A stretch of 64,000 bases of DNA from Branchiostoma floridae (lineage: Eukaryota > Chordata > Leptocardii > Amphioxiformes > Branchiostomatidae), in assembly GCF_000003815.2 (NCBI RefSeq), contig NC_049983.1, positions 12,431,454 through 12,495,453 of the forward strand. The letters are read 5' to 3'. Position numbers and translations under genes: made by a program. This document shows positions 1-12,999 of this stretch, piece by piece. How positions within the stretch are numbered: position 1 is the first letter of the stretch; each line of letters starts with the position of its first letter. The notes under the pieces were generated by a model. That model searched no databases and was not told the origin of the DNA. It saw only the letters and a program-made list of their open reading frames with translations.

Positions 1-828
1 CACATCGCACCACGGATGTCACTTTGACAAATTGACCAGTTTTCATAAGTTAGAAATTGTGTTTATAACTTATCCTTCATGGACAGCACGACTCTAAAGT
101 CTACAAATTCGTAGGTTGACAAAAATAGCTGTTTGGAAACAAAGCAATCTGTAGATTGTAACCGTCCATACTCTCCTGCGTATCATTGGATGCCAAGATC
201 GTGGGAAGTGCTGTATTCGCCGCGATGAGCCTCCTAGCTTCTGCTTTAAAAATGTAATCGATATAAGCAGATGTCATTCAGCGGCGGAATCAAAGGGTTG
301 GAATCGACAAGGGGCTAAGCACTCTTTATGTGCGCAGGCGTCGTTGTCAGACTTTTCCCGTGGCTGACCAATGAGAAGGCCTGCTTCCATGTGGGCCCGT
401 CACATCCCCTCACGTGAGCATAATTTTATCTCATTCGGGGGCGCTATTTTATTGTTATTATTTTGAATGTGTTTTCCTGAGGCCCCCATGGCTGTTGTGC
501 CAGCACTCATGTAGGTTTATCCACCCACGGCTATACCTTCGGAATATTCGCTCGATTACTCACCGGGTCGGTATCCACGTGCATTTTCGGGAGTTGCCAG
601 TCCCATAGAAGTTGCCGTTGGCGAAAGGAGGGTTTTCCCATTCCCGACGACAAGTCCGGGGCGCGTTTTGGTCAACCTCGGCGGTTCCCGTGAGCGACAG
701 CAAAAATTTCGGGTTTTGACTTAGGCGGCGAAGTGTTTGACCCTTTCGCGGACGAGGCGAGAGAGGATCTACCCTTCCCTGCCGTGGACCCAGTGCAACC
801 GAACGGACCCAACTTTGAGGCGGAGAAA
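1..828 (+). promoter_or_regulatory. 5' flank and 5' UTR of the HMGA gene
   Basis: No gene is recognised before the HMGA start codon at 829. The stretch is less AT-rich than the later introns. It holds an NRF1-like GC-rich motif (TGCGCAGGCG near 332) typical of TATA-less promoters, and I see no convincing TATA box. The reading frame is open upstream of 829 to about 733, but the upstream residues do not resemble HMGA, so this is most likely 5' UTR. The transcription start is not determinable from sequence alone. Confidence 0.4.
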
Positions 829-3800
829 ATGAGCCAAGCGAAGCGAGAGGCAGGCGAGGGCCAGCCCGGGACTTCGGAGGAGGCAGCGCCGCAGCCCGTG
901 AAGAGAGGTCGCGGCAGGCCGAGAAAAAATCCGGAAAGTAAAGTGTGTACACAAGCTGAGTACCCATTTCCGAGTCTTGCTCTGCGGTTTCTGCGGTTAT
1001 ATTGTCATAATTTCTGTGTAATTCTGACAGCGGTTTGTCTGTATTTCCCGATTTTCTAGCCTCCCGAAGGTCCGGTAGTGAAGAGGCCGCGGGGAAGACC
1101 ACCCGGTAGCAAGAATAAGAACCCTTCCAAGCGAGCGCAGAAGGTTTGCATTGCTCGGTTACATATCCCTTGATCGTTACCCTTTCCCGCTGTGGCTGTG
1201 ATTTTCGTTGTGACAATCAGGACGGGCTCATAAGGTTCCCACCACGAGAAATCTGTGAAAAAGGCACACATTTCTAAAGGGTAAAGAACGGATTTTGGGG
1301 GAATGAAGAACCGTTCGATAGCCTGCATTGGTTATGAGGTGAGGTTTGAGCTGTGTGTTTTGCGCTTCCTGGCTATAATCGGCTTGACCACTGATAAGCA
1401 AATGCATTTTAGCCACTGCCCCTTAGCACGGAAGACGTGCAGTGGCACTATCATGGTTTCTGATCACTCCAATTGTAACAGTTTCAGACTTATTTCGTGA
1501 TCTTCAACTTGGCGAGATTTTAGCCCTTGAGGTACATTTTTGCGCGGGAGTTTCATGTCGTCTGCTAGCAGACGACCTAAAGGCGCTCAGCCGCCATGAC
1601 TGCCTCACGGTGTTGATCAAGTGTCGTTTCAAGCTCCCCGTTATCTATTAAATCTACTTCATTCCGGACATGTCGTCTTAATATAGCATTATCCAGTCTT
1701 CCTTTGATTATGTTTGCACTTGAAAATTTTTGTATTTCCAATGAAACTAAAAGTTGCGGGCTTTGGGCGGCTGGACAGTGTTTGTAGCGGGCTGGGTGCG
1801 CTTTCGCAGTAGAAAATGTATCGCCCATTTTCGTCCAAATCCGGCCCTAACACTTGCATCAAACTGTATTAATTGTTTTGAGATGTGCATAGAAATGTAC
1901 ACAGAAATATGCAAGGATACTGTTTCTGATCTCTCTATCTTTCGGTAATTTCAAGGACGCTCCAAGTCCAAAGCGGTTTGTCCTGTGATGTGATCTGAGG
2001 TATGCCATGAATTGACTGAGCCGACTCTGTTCGTCTGGCTCTATTCGGAAACTATTAATTACAGTTTTAATCTAGACTGTGTGCACGAGTCGGAAAACGT
2101 ACCTACAGTCAAATTTGATAGGAACATAGCAAATAAGACACACAAACTAGCTATATCGCACAGAAATCCCCCCGCTACGGTAAAATCGGTAACCTCTGAT
2201 GAGGTGATAATCTGAACGCAGTGTAAAATACCTAAATATTTAGACAACATTCCTGGTCGCGCTATACTGACCATGGTGTATTGTGACTTATCAATTCCTT
2301 TTATGTTAGTCATTCAATACAAATGATGAGGTGTCACAATTGTATACCAAACCTAAAATATACACAACCTTACCGTCTTCATTGATGCCTGTAGAAAACG
2401 TTGCTAGCTGTTGGCCTACATATGTAGACAACAAGCTAAGGTTTGTGTATCTTTTGGCATTTAGCAGTATTAACAACTGTTTTGTGCACAGAATGCCTGC
2501 TCACATCACTCCCCATTGTTGAAATGTGTAATAGCTTGTGAAGGGCTAAAATCAGAAGAATGCAAATGTTTTCTTATGGGATTTGCAGCCAGTCATTAGT
2601 GCTGGTTGTGGCCAAAGCTTTCGGAAACAGCTCATTTGATTCCATCCATCAGCTCTCTTCGTTTCTGGACTTTGGTTGGCAATGAATAACCATCCCATTG
2701 GTTTATCAGCAACAAAAGACATTACCTTAGACTAATGGCAGTTTGTCCTGGCCTTTGTCTACTGTTTTATGTACATATTTGACCCGACAATTCAAGCATT
2801 CTGTGGGTTTAAAGAGCCCAATCTAAAGGTGTCCTGTCCACCAGCATGTACTAGTTAAATCATCACTGCTGATCGCTTGGATAAGCTTCATTTTCATAAA
2901 TGACTGTAAGGAGACAAGCAAACAGAGCCGTCCAGTTTGTTTTAGGGGTAGGCGGAAAGTGCTTCAAGAAGTTGTCACTTCAAAAGGGCCTGCCGTTGCT
3001 CTTGCAAAGTGCATCTAATACTGTGTTTAATGTTGCCTCACAACTTACCTGTGTACTATTTTGTCTGTTGTGCCTGACAGGAGCCGAAGAAACCCAGAGG
3101 CAGGCCACGTAAATGGGTAAGCATGAGTTTTCCTTCCTTTGTTTATGTGGAAACAAGTCTGTCAAGAATACTATTGCTGGCAGGTTAACATGTGTTCACC
3201 TTTGACCCGTTGGAAGGGGGGGTCATCAGGGACAGGAGGGCTGCAAACTGAGCAGTACTGTGTTGGAGGGGAGGGAGGTGTTGACATGTGAGTCATGGTC
3301 ACAAGACTAGGGGGGTGGGGTGAGCGACGTGGGCGGAGGAGGGGGGTCATGTGAGACCTTCTGGGGGTGGATACACTTCTTCAGCACTTGTTTTTCCAGC
3401 CACCACACAAAGGAATCCTAAGTCCACAATTATCAGAGTGGGTGGCGCAAACAGCCAAGACAAAATAGTTTGCTTTTATCTTCAAATACCTTTTACACCT
3501 ACAGTTGTTTCTGTTTTTCCCATCAGTAATAAAGCGCAGTCAACTGACAGGCATGCAGTGGAAGGAATGCGACCGACTTTACGTTCCTTACCTTGAATCA
3601 ATTGCCTTACTAAAGTTGACACAGTAAGCATTGAGGATCGGCAGTTTCTGTTGTTCAGTGTGTCTCCAGAAGTGTGGTAGCCATTACAAATGTGTTGGCA
3701 CTGATTAGGTGTAGGTTAAAGAGCCTTTTTACAACTTCTACCTCCAGGGGAGAGAGAAAGATTTCCGGCACTTCAGGCATTTCATTGTAGGGCAAATAAC

Positions 3801-6800
3801 TAAAAAATGCTTCGCTCAATTACTGTCAACTTTTGCCCCCCCTAGATATATCGTCTATAAACTGAGGAAATGCAACCTTGTGTCTGCAGATGGAAGTATC
3901 TGGCACTTTTATTTAGTTTTAAACTATGTCCTTTATGAATTTGTTGGTTTTATTATTCTGAGGAAAGGCATTCCATTTTGGTGTGCAGGATAGATGTTAG
4001 ATAGGTGCAAAAAATCGGGGCCAAAAAAAGCATCTTTGTAGCATACAAAAGTGAGGTCGAAACCGTTTTGAATGATCAAAGCTTTCACTGATATGACATC
4101 AGATTCTCACCTTTTTTGAAAGAACAGATGTGTTACGTTTTGAATATTTGTTATTGTTGAGAAACAATCTGCTACTTATTACTGCTTGCTGTGGATTTGT
4201 AGTTACAATAGCCTCAATAGAGATTTTGATATTTTTTCTGCAACTGAGTTTTGTGTTCTTCACTTCTTGGTTTCTTTGCTTCTGAGTTTTTGTTCCAGAA
4301 ATGGCCACAGTTCAAGAGGGATATGGTATTTGCATACTCCCGTGGCATGTTATTCAAAAGTAGTATCGTCTCTAAACTGAGTGTGTGTCTGAAGGAGTGA
4401 AATCTGTTAAGTGCACCAGTTTTCTTTATGTGAAAACAGAACCCCACTTCCTTGACCTTAGGTTTGATGCTGTGCACTGAAAATGTCCTGGTCAAGAATG
4501 TCTGTATAGTTCAGGGTAAATAGTGGACATTTTATGTACACTACGTTGCCATATCAGCATATGCTACTTGTTCTAGGGGCCTCGAATGGGCCCTGTTGAA
4601 TGAGAAAGGGATGTGAGTGCCTAAAGTAAACCACAAATACCAAGAATATCCTTCTCCTAAATACATTTCAAGCTGTCCTCTGTTGAACCAGCCTTACTAG
4701 AGAGTACATGTCCAAAGTGCTGCAGTCCCAGCAACCAAAGGCCTGTCCTTCCCCTGGTTGTACCTCTTTGAGCAAATGCAATTCCCTGGCCACTGCTTGA
4801 ACTGCCCAGGGTCAGCCAAGTTGGATGGCATGTCGGCATTGTTTGGGTATGGGGCAATTGCTTGTAGCAGAAACATAGCGGCTTGCAGGGGCTCCCAATT
4901 CTATCACATAGATTTCTGTCACCTTTCTGCTATATTTAGCATTGGAAATGACACCTAAAGCTTCTGCAGTATTCTTCCTGTCAATTATTGTACTGCGGTC
5001 TTTTTCGTTCATTGATTACTATGGATGGTTCTCACTACAAGGGTCAAACGAATGTACTTTTGCTCTTGTGATCAGAACTCTGCCTACATACTTATCATAC
5101 TGTAACATATTCCTGTATAAAATGGGACTGTTACAAAACAACCAAGGACAGCAGAAGAAAGCTCCAGAATGATTTGGGGCATTCCTCCAACAAAGGATGG
5201 AAACTGGGAGGTCAAGAAATTATTGTTCCAAGATGTGTAGTGAGCATGGATAATAGGATTAGCATTGGTGCAGGGCTGGGCTCACAAGCATGTCATGTAT
5301 GCAGAGTTGGAGTGGTCAAGTTGTGCAGTGGTCATACATGTAAGCTCAATGATACATGTTGGTCCTGTACACATTTAGTTCCTTCTATGATGGCAGCAAC
5401 ATTGTATCTTCGTGAGAAGATTTTACAGATGGTGTTATTATAGGACTGGTACGCACATATCAGGAATATCTCCAGGGCAGGCTGGTACAGTATGGGCCCA
5501 TGATATTCCATATTTGAAACATCAGTAATTCATCTATTCTACTCTACTCAAATGAGTTTCGACAGTAGGAATTGTTTTCATCTATGTTGAATAATTCTAG
5601 TACCTCAAAACTGCCTTTCTTGCAAGTCAACAGCTAACCAAATAATGAGACAGACATGTATTTGACATAATTCACTCTTTTTTGATGGAAATAATTTTCA
5701 CATGAGACAAAGTCATGTTGCAAAGAGTAAAAGTGAAAACTGAATCATGAAAATGTCAGTCTTTTGATAAGCATGTAGTTCTGCTCCATATATACCCATT
5801 TCTTTACTTCTTCATTGAACTTGACCATTACAGCATGGATTTTCTTGCTTGTTTACCACCTTGCGCCATTTTTTATGAGAAGATGAAATGTTTAAACTGG
5901 AACATTTTAGAGCTGTGACAGAAGATAGGGGGAATTTGGGCATTCCCAGTGCTCTGGAGTGACAAATTTGGGGTCAGATTTTTTAATTTCCAGCTCAGTG
6001 TTTCAATTAACCCACAGTCCTGGCGTTTTCCACTTGCCGCTGGGAAGCCAAGGACAGCAGAAGACCAAATTAGTCAAGAATTTGTCATGGAAGCTACTGT
6101 GCAAGCTTTCCTCAGTTCTGAAGGGTGTTCTAGCTGACAATATACACTTGCTGGAAGTATGGTATGGTTCCTTGTGAGTCAGACACAAGGTATGATGCCT
6201 TCAGGGCATCTGCGCTCCAAGGCAGTGGATGCCATACTAGATCCCATCATGGCACATATTTGTGGTTTTAAACATTGTGAGGATTCTTGCTCCCTCCTCG
6301 TTAAACATAGCAGTGGGCGTCACCTTTGTTGTTACTCTCTTACACAAGAAACGATCTAGCACCACATGCGGCGTGTGTTCTTTATACCAAGTCTGTGTTG
6401 GTATCTGCTTTAAAAGCCACGGTCAAGGGGTGTGCATCTATTCCGATTGGCCTTGTGGTTCTTGTGAGCAGGAGCCAGTTACAATAACTTCCAGTGTTAC
6501 TCGTTTCCTAGCTTACAGCCAAAAAGTGAGGATCACAGCCAGTGAGTTCAGCAAGGCGAGCCTTCTCAATCAGTCGTGCAATTTTTGTCATTATTACCAC
6601 AACAAGTAAGAGAGAAGGAAATGTCCACTTCTCCCAGTAGACAAGGATTACCCAGATTTCCCCTCTAGGCATGTCATTTTCTGAAATATTTGCCCTGTTT
6701 GACCTACAGTACAGGGAGGCCATCGGTGATTATAGGCATTCAAATGCAGACATTTAAATCTGTAGTCGGTTCAACTTAAAGACTAGGAGATCTAAACTGT

Positions 6801-9800
6801 GGGTATGTTCTGTATATAGCTTAGCTGAATAAGTGGCTCCTTAAACAGAGACAACCATGATCTGGTTTGTAGTTAAGACATACCCCTGTGGAGCCCCTTG
6901 TCAGCTGGTTAATACTGGCCCTTTAAAAATGGCCGCAGCCCAGGATAGCCCTTTAAAAATGGCTCCCACTTAGTAGTAGGGCTAGGTAACAAACCCTGCA
7001 GACCTGTCATGTCCTGGACTCCGTAAACGTGTTGGCCACTTTGAGCTCTTTGATTTTGTAAATTATAATAATACCCATGAATTTAAATAGAGGATAAATC
7101 TGTAAAATGGAAAAAATATGTGGTCTAAGCTTTTGTGCAATCAAGGAGATCAAGAGGAGTAGCAGGTGTGGTAGGACAGAAAAGGTAACACTTAATGGTA
7201 ATAAATCATTGGAAGCTTAATAAGCTCAAATCTGGTGGCTAATTTAAGGGGCCCTGCAAGGGTGAAAGGTGGCCCTGTGTGGGACTTACCTGTCCCAAAT
7301 AGAATCACTACATGGAAATGAGCCCTGGAATGTGTGCATTGCAGCAAAAACAGCTTAGTATTACCTCAATGTGTTTGCTTGGGCTCTTGTTACCCAAACC
7401 AGATGCTTGAGCTAGTCCTTTCATTGACCCTGGGACCTGAGCAGTGGGCATTCACGTGCCAGGGGCAGGATCCCTACACTAGCTCTACACGCTGAGTGCA
7501 AACCCTAGTCCCCTTTTGTTGACCCAAGCCTACAGGTACAACCGTCCTCTGCCATGATACCAACCCCAATGCGAGTGTGGCAAAGGATTAAAGTCAAGTA
7601 TTGGCACATTCTTTGAAAAGTGTGGAATTTCTTCAAGTATTTCATGGGTCAGGCACCCTTAATAAGGAGGAGGAGCAGAGTGGAGTTGGTTCCTCTGAGC
7701 CTGCCCAAGTCCTTTTCTCTGCTGATCTCCAGGGTGACTCCTGGGAGGAGTACAACACTCCTGGCTTTGTTGCCTGGCTCTCTAGAGGGGCCTCAGTGCC
7801 AGAATGTGAGAAATTCAAGGATGTTTCGCCAATAAATCAAGGCAAATATGTAGGACAGTGCTGGCCTCTAGATTTGTCAGCATGTTGGGGTGGGTCATCC
7901 TGTCATGCTGGAGAACACTGTTGGTTTTCTGTGTTAGAAACCATATGGTGGGCCGGGGTTACAGCAGGAAGGCACAGTCAGTGTTGTGGGAAGTGGGAGG
8001 GGCGAGCGCCAAGTTCAAAATCACCACGCAGTTTCCTCCGCCACCGCCGGGCCCCTGTAGAAAAGGATGCAGGAACTTTTGGTGAAGTGTTTAATCAGGA
8101 GACATCTTTCAGCCCGGGAAGGCTTGCTGAAGGCAGGAAGAGCCAAGGATAACCTGAGCCTTCTTGTGGCAGAATGTAAACAGGGACCCCGGAGAGCTCA
8201 GGTTTCCCTCCATTCCAGCGCTGTGGGGCATGACCCACTGGGACAGTACAAGGACAAGGTCACTGAAATACAACTCTCCAGCATTCCGTTTTCGCTGTGA
8301 TTTTCATTTTGTTTTTCCTTTGTGAGAAGCCTTTGTGGACTGATGATCGTTAAATATACAGTATCTGCTTATACTATAGGAGCAGTCATGTTTTAGATCC
8401 TTTCGTATGTTTACCGTGTAACGGTATGCAAAGGTTATGTGTATCTTAATGTTTTGTATCAGTCCCACATAGATCGAAATATATATAAACAAGTTGAAGA
8501 AAAAAATCTATCAGATAGAAATACAACATAATTGACACACATTGGAGAGCATGTATAGCCATTGAAATGATGCATAAAAATGATATACCTGTCACTAAGG
8601 CGCGATCTACACACAGTTTTTCCCGATATCGGCGAGCCTACTACCTCTCGCCGACAGCTTTTTTTCAGTGTCTAGATGCAACTACTATATCGCCATTACT
8701 ATATCGGGAAAATTTCTCTCGAATGGTCCGGACCATTCGTAAGCCATCTAACGATACCTTACCGATACCTCAGCAGGGGTCCCCGACATGTTCCGGGCGC
8801 GTGTAGATGCTCCGCGAATTCGCGAAGTTCATTAGCATATAACTACAGTTAACGCGGGCTCATTAGCATATCACGCGGGAACAGCGGCATATTAGCACGG
8901 GAGAGCAAGATGGCGGAGGGAAAAGCTGGGCGCTCCCGTTGCACATGGAGCCTTGCAGAAACCGCCTTTCTTATAAGTGTATGGTCGTCGGAGGAGATCC
9001 CAAAAGGACGCGGGATTCCTTGGTACACCCCTGTGTACAGGCTCTCCACCCTCCGCCACAATCAGGACAGCGAGAAAGAACGCTGCGTTCACTCTAGCCG
9101 GCCGCTGTCATCTCTCCCTGTATCTCAATCGCCTCCTGCGCCCTACCCTTGCATGGCGTCTCATGTTTAAGATCACGCGCATGAGATACAGAAAGAACAT
9201 TACCTGATTGATAACGAGTGGAAAAGCTAGCGGCATTCCCGCCATTTTGAAATCCGCGGGATGTGTCACCAGAGGTCAAAAGGGGTCACGAATGTTCCGC
9301 GCCGCGGGTGTTCCGCGCTACGAGCGGATATCCCGCGCTACCATTGGCAAAATGTGTCTAGATGCGCTCCGATATCGGCCCCGCCGATATCGGCGGATGC
9401 GGCTATATCGGGAAAAAATGTGTCTAGATCGGGCCTTAATCCATCGGTTTGGATTTCTAGCTGGTTCATTTTTTTTTATACCCAACCTATGGATATACAT
9501 GTACCTCTTGAGACCCAGGGATGCCTGCACTATAGAGTCCACTAGTGTTTCTAATCCTCTTATCACCAATGTCTAGCCAGGTTTAACATTTAAACATGGA
9601 AACCATGACCATATCTCTTGAATTATGAGTGGCAAAGCTGGTAAGAAATTCAGCCAGCCAGCCAGCAGGCTTTTAAGTCCTCTTATTGGCCATATTGACA
9701 GGAGCGGCTGCCACATAGAAATGCTTTTAAAGCGACATAAGTCCCCCTGCCAATATTACTCTCACCATACTGCCTCCACAGGTTTTACATGTCACTGAAC

Positions 9801-12800
9801 ATAATGTGGCCGATATTGATGGACACAAAGTGATATTTTTACGATGGATTTAGGTGTTTCATGACAGCCTTCAGGAGGATTACCGTTTGCGGTTTTGACA
9901 AGTTCATAGAAGAAATGATGTGCAAAATGATTACTTCAATTCCAAAAACCGTTTTTGGTTTGACAGATCCATTGATCAAACAGATATTCTTTATTTGCAT
10001 GTTATGTTCACTGTTGGTCCCTCTGGACAATGAACAGTTAAGGAAATGAGTTATATATTTTACCAGCCTTGACGGCTCATGTAAGATATTGATCACTTCT
10101 GAAGCCTCAGGATGTGAGAGATCTGATCAAGGGCTTGTATTATACTGAAACCAAGGAGTGAAATGTGAGTTATAGGAAGATTCATTGGAATTTCTCTGAG
10201 AAAAGAGATGTTCAATGTCCTTCCTTTCATAGTTGTTTGCTTCAGAAGCTTGATTGACTTATTGAATGACTACCTTTATTGTACATTTATGCTCTCTAAC
10301 AAGCTAAGTACAGTCAAAGGTGAATAGAGTGCAGCTCGTAGTGGTTCTAAGTACAAATTGTGTAAGGTTGTGATATAAAGCTAAAACTACAAAGTCTAAA
10401 GTACACTAGTATGCACAGGTTCAACATCTTCTCACTTCTTAAGACAGTTGTAAATGTATTAAGCCGGTAATTTTCATCATGTTAGAGATTGGTAACAGAA
10501 CACAAATGCTTGTCCAAAAATATGAGCATATTCTTTTTCAGAGTAAAGCTCTAAAAATGTCAAGAAATTGTTGTAATACATAGTAACATACTCCACAGGG
10601 TTTGAAATTTAATTTTGGGAAGCACCTTTACATGCATAAACATAGAAAATTACCTAGTTGCCCTGCTGAAAATACACAAAATTGAATATGCATCAAATAT
10701 TTCGAACGCTGCCCCATATTTTAGATTTTTTTTTACTGAAAGTGTGCAACAATAGTTTGGCAATGTCAGATGTTATTACAATGTAGCCTCTATAGACTAC
10801 CTCAGTAGATCACGAAAAAAGAAAAAAATGTTCGAATGTGCTTTGATATGAATTTTTAACTGACACAGGTGAATACTGCACATTTTTTTTTTAGATTGGG
10901 TTAATTACAGGTGATAATGAGCTGGTCGAATAATTTGTTTTGGTGCTTAATATATGTAATCATTGGTTAATGTTCTATGAATGTGTTTTAAAATATACAG
11001 CCAACAAGATAACTTTTCAAAGCGACATAACTGGCACTGAAGTATATGCAAACAGCATTCACCTGCAGCAGCCTCTATGAGGAGTTAATATTTTGGTCTG
11101 AATTTATAATTTCATTACCATACAATTCAGGTGATTTAGAATATTGGTGATAGACTGTTTCATCATCAGCTTGCAAAAGGGATTTACTGTTTACTTTTGA
11201 TCAATCACCATATGGCAGGTATCCAGGGATCACAGCATAACAGTATTTACTGATCTCTTTAATTCCTTACAAATGATAACTTTGTATTATGATATCAGTC
11301 CATATAAGCTGGAGTGGTGATACAGTTCCACATAGGCTTGCCAACAAGGTCCTAGTGACAAATGGGTGGACAAACTCCTGACATATGCTGTACTTTTAAA
11401 AATAGACTGTAGCATGGGAGTGCAAAGTCTGCAATCAAGCAATCAATGTCACTGTGCTGAGTTTGAGAGTGAGAAAGGGTTAATCTTTTAAATGTCAAAA
11501 TCCTTTTACCAAAATCAATTACTATTCTGTTAAAAAAATTAGGACTACTATGTTTTCAGTAGTATTCTCTCAGCCATGGATTGTAACTGCATATGATTCT
11601 GATTTTTGGTACAAAGAGAGCCCTTTTCGTTGCGATATATTGTTGTGAAGCCATTGATATGTATCTAGTTGGCCTGCACTGCCAGTAGACTGCTATTGAC
11701 TCTCCACACTTGTCTACTGCTAATGGCTTCTCCATCATGAGTGGTCTGGTACATGCATGGGGAAGCAAAAGCCACATTAATATGGATGCTTAGATATAGA
11801 CACATTGCTAACTTGCAATCAAAGGCAAAGTGCTTTTGGGGAAATTCCAGGTACCAGAAAAAGCCAATCACAATCAGGAGTTTTTCAAAATCTTATTATG
11901 CATGTATACTCACATACTTTGTACATATAAGTTAGATGGAAATTCTTAGTCATTTGTCTCGGCTACAGATTCTGTTCAAAGATCTCTTGAACTCTTGACT
12001 TCTCTAGCTAGGTAGGTTTAATCTCTGTAGCAGTAGTACCCATCTGTCTAATGAATATGGTTTGAGTATTTTAGAGATCTTCAACATGTATATCAGGGGA
12101 ATGGGTAAAGGAATTTTTCAGATGGTAACAGGTTGGAGTAGAAGTTTAAGAGGAGGATGCACTTAATTCTACATGAGTTGAGATGAGCTGTAGGTACTTG
12201 CCATGAATGGAGGAAAGATGAATTAACTTATTTCAGTTCTGCAATGTGTTAAACAATCACTAAGGATGGATGGATGAACGAAACAGGAAGATAACCATTC
12301 ATACAGCTACATGTGCGTGCGTCGCATGCCTTTCAGGGTGATTGATTTTGTGATGTTACGTGTAGATTATGCATTAGCACATGAGTAAAACCTGCCAGCA
12401 AGCAGTATGACTCCTTCGAATGATATTTGTGAATATGCAGTGTACTTTATGTGTATTATTATACATGCCCTCTTACACATTTCTGTCTTAATCAGTGCAT
12501 CATATCATGCCTGTTGTAATGTATTGTGTAAAAAAAATATTTATAATGTTCTTTTCTTGTGTCTGTTGCAGCCTGCAGCACAACCAAAGGTGAGCTGATT
12601 TCATTACAAATTTGTCCATTAAGAAGGAATGCTTTAATACAACATGTATGCAATTTATTCCTCTAAGTAACAACTTAAATTAAGGTTTAGCCTTGTTTAT
12701 TGTTGGATCAACTGCAACTTTGCATGTAGAAATTTAGGTCCTTATTAAGAGCTTTGACCTATTTGCTTGAAATGACAATGATGATGACAAAATGCATTTT

Positions 12801-12999
12801 AGCTGTAAATAAAGGTATTTACATTGTAGGTTTTGTTGTAGTGTAAAATTGAGTTGAGTTTAACACATTGACCAGTTACTGTGATACTGATAAAGCATTC
12901 ATCTTTGTTTCCATACAGAAGGAGGCTGAAGCTGAGGGTGGGGAGGCAGCAGCAGCCGCTCAGGAGGAGGAGTCAGCAGAGGGAGAGGAGACGGAGTAA
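829..12999 (+). CDS. HMGA: HMGA-type high-mobility-group AT-hook chromatin protein, 5 exons
   Basis: Exons: 829-942, 1060-1143, 3081-3116, 12572-12589, 12919-12999. All junctions are phase 0 with GT/AG borders and encode 110 residues; vertebrate HMGA1 and HMGA2 have about 107-109. Exon 1 carries AT-hook 1 (KRGRGRPRK). Exon 2 carries AT-hook 2 followed by a GSKNKNPSKRAQK segment nearly identical to HMGA2. Exon 3 is a 36-base exon that is almost only AT-hook 3 (KKPRGRPRKW). Exon 4 is an 18-base microexon (PAAQPK). Exon 5 is an acidic tail (EEESAEGEETE then stop). HMGA proteins bind the minor groove of AT-rich DNA in the nucleus and help assemble enhancer complexes. The start at 829 gives a vertebrate-like MS- N-terminus. 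The five-exon plan with a very long third intron matches vertebrate HMGA2. I see no frameshift or missing motif. Confidence 0.93.
3216..3350 (+). other. G-rich tract with G-quadruplex potential
   Basis: About 135 bases contain at least eight runs of three or more G on the plus (transcribed-sense) strand, separated mostly by short loops. The tract starts 100 bases after the third HMGA exon. Intronic G-runs can act as splicing enhancers or form quadruplexes; no function is shown here. Confidence 0.4.
8596..9438. mobile_element. Non-autonomous DNA transposon with 32-bp terminal inverted repeats
   Basis: The left end (from 8596, TAAGGCGCGATCTACACACA) and the reverse complement of the right end (ending 9438, TAAGGCCCGATCTAGACACA) match over about 32 bases with three mismatches, continuing into a TTTTTCCCGATAT block. 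The motif GTGTCTAGATG recurs just inside both ends (near 8670 and 9353), and the right end holds a CCGATATCGG-rich palindromic stretch. There is no transposase frame in the 843 bases. A TAA/TTA border would suit a PIF/Harbinger-like element, but I cannot confirm the superfamily. It lies inside HMGA intron 3. Confidence 0.75.

Larger units (their letters stand above)
3117..12571 (+). other. HMGA intron 3 (9.45 kb, largest in the gene)
   Basis: I recognise no other gene here. It contains a G-rich tract (about 3216-3350), a short direct duplication of CCCTTTAAAAATGGC near 6920 and 6951, and a terminal-inverted-repeat transposon (8596-9438). The remainder is AT-rich, unannotated intron sequence. 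Short open frames in it look random: none has a recognisable motif or coherent splice signals. Confidence 0.6.

Noticed and set aside
9208-9576. Arg/Met-rich open frame of about 122 residues
   Set aside because: It is generated by the palindromic right end of the transposon at 8596-9438; there are no transposase motifs and no splice context.
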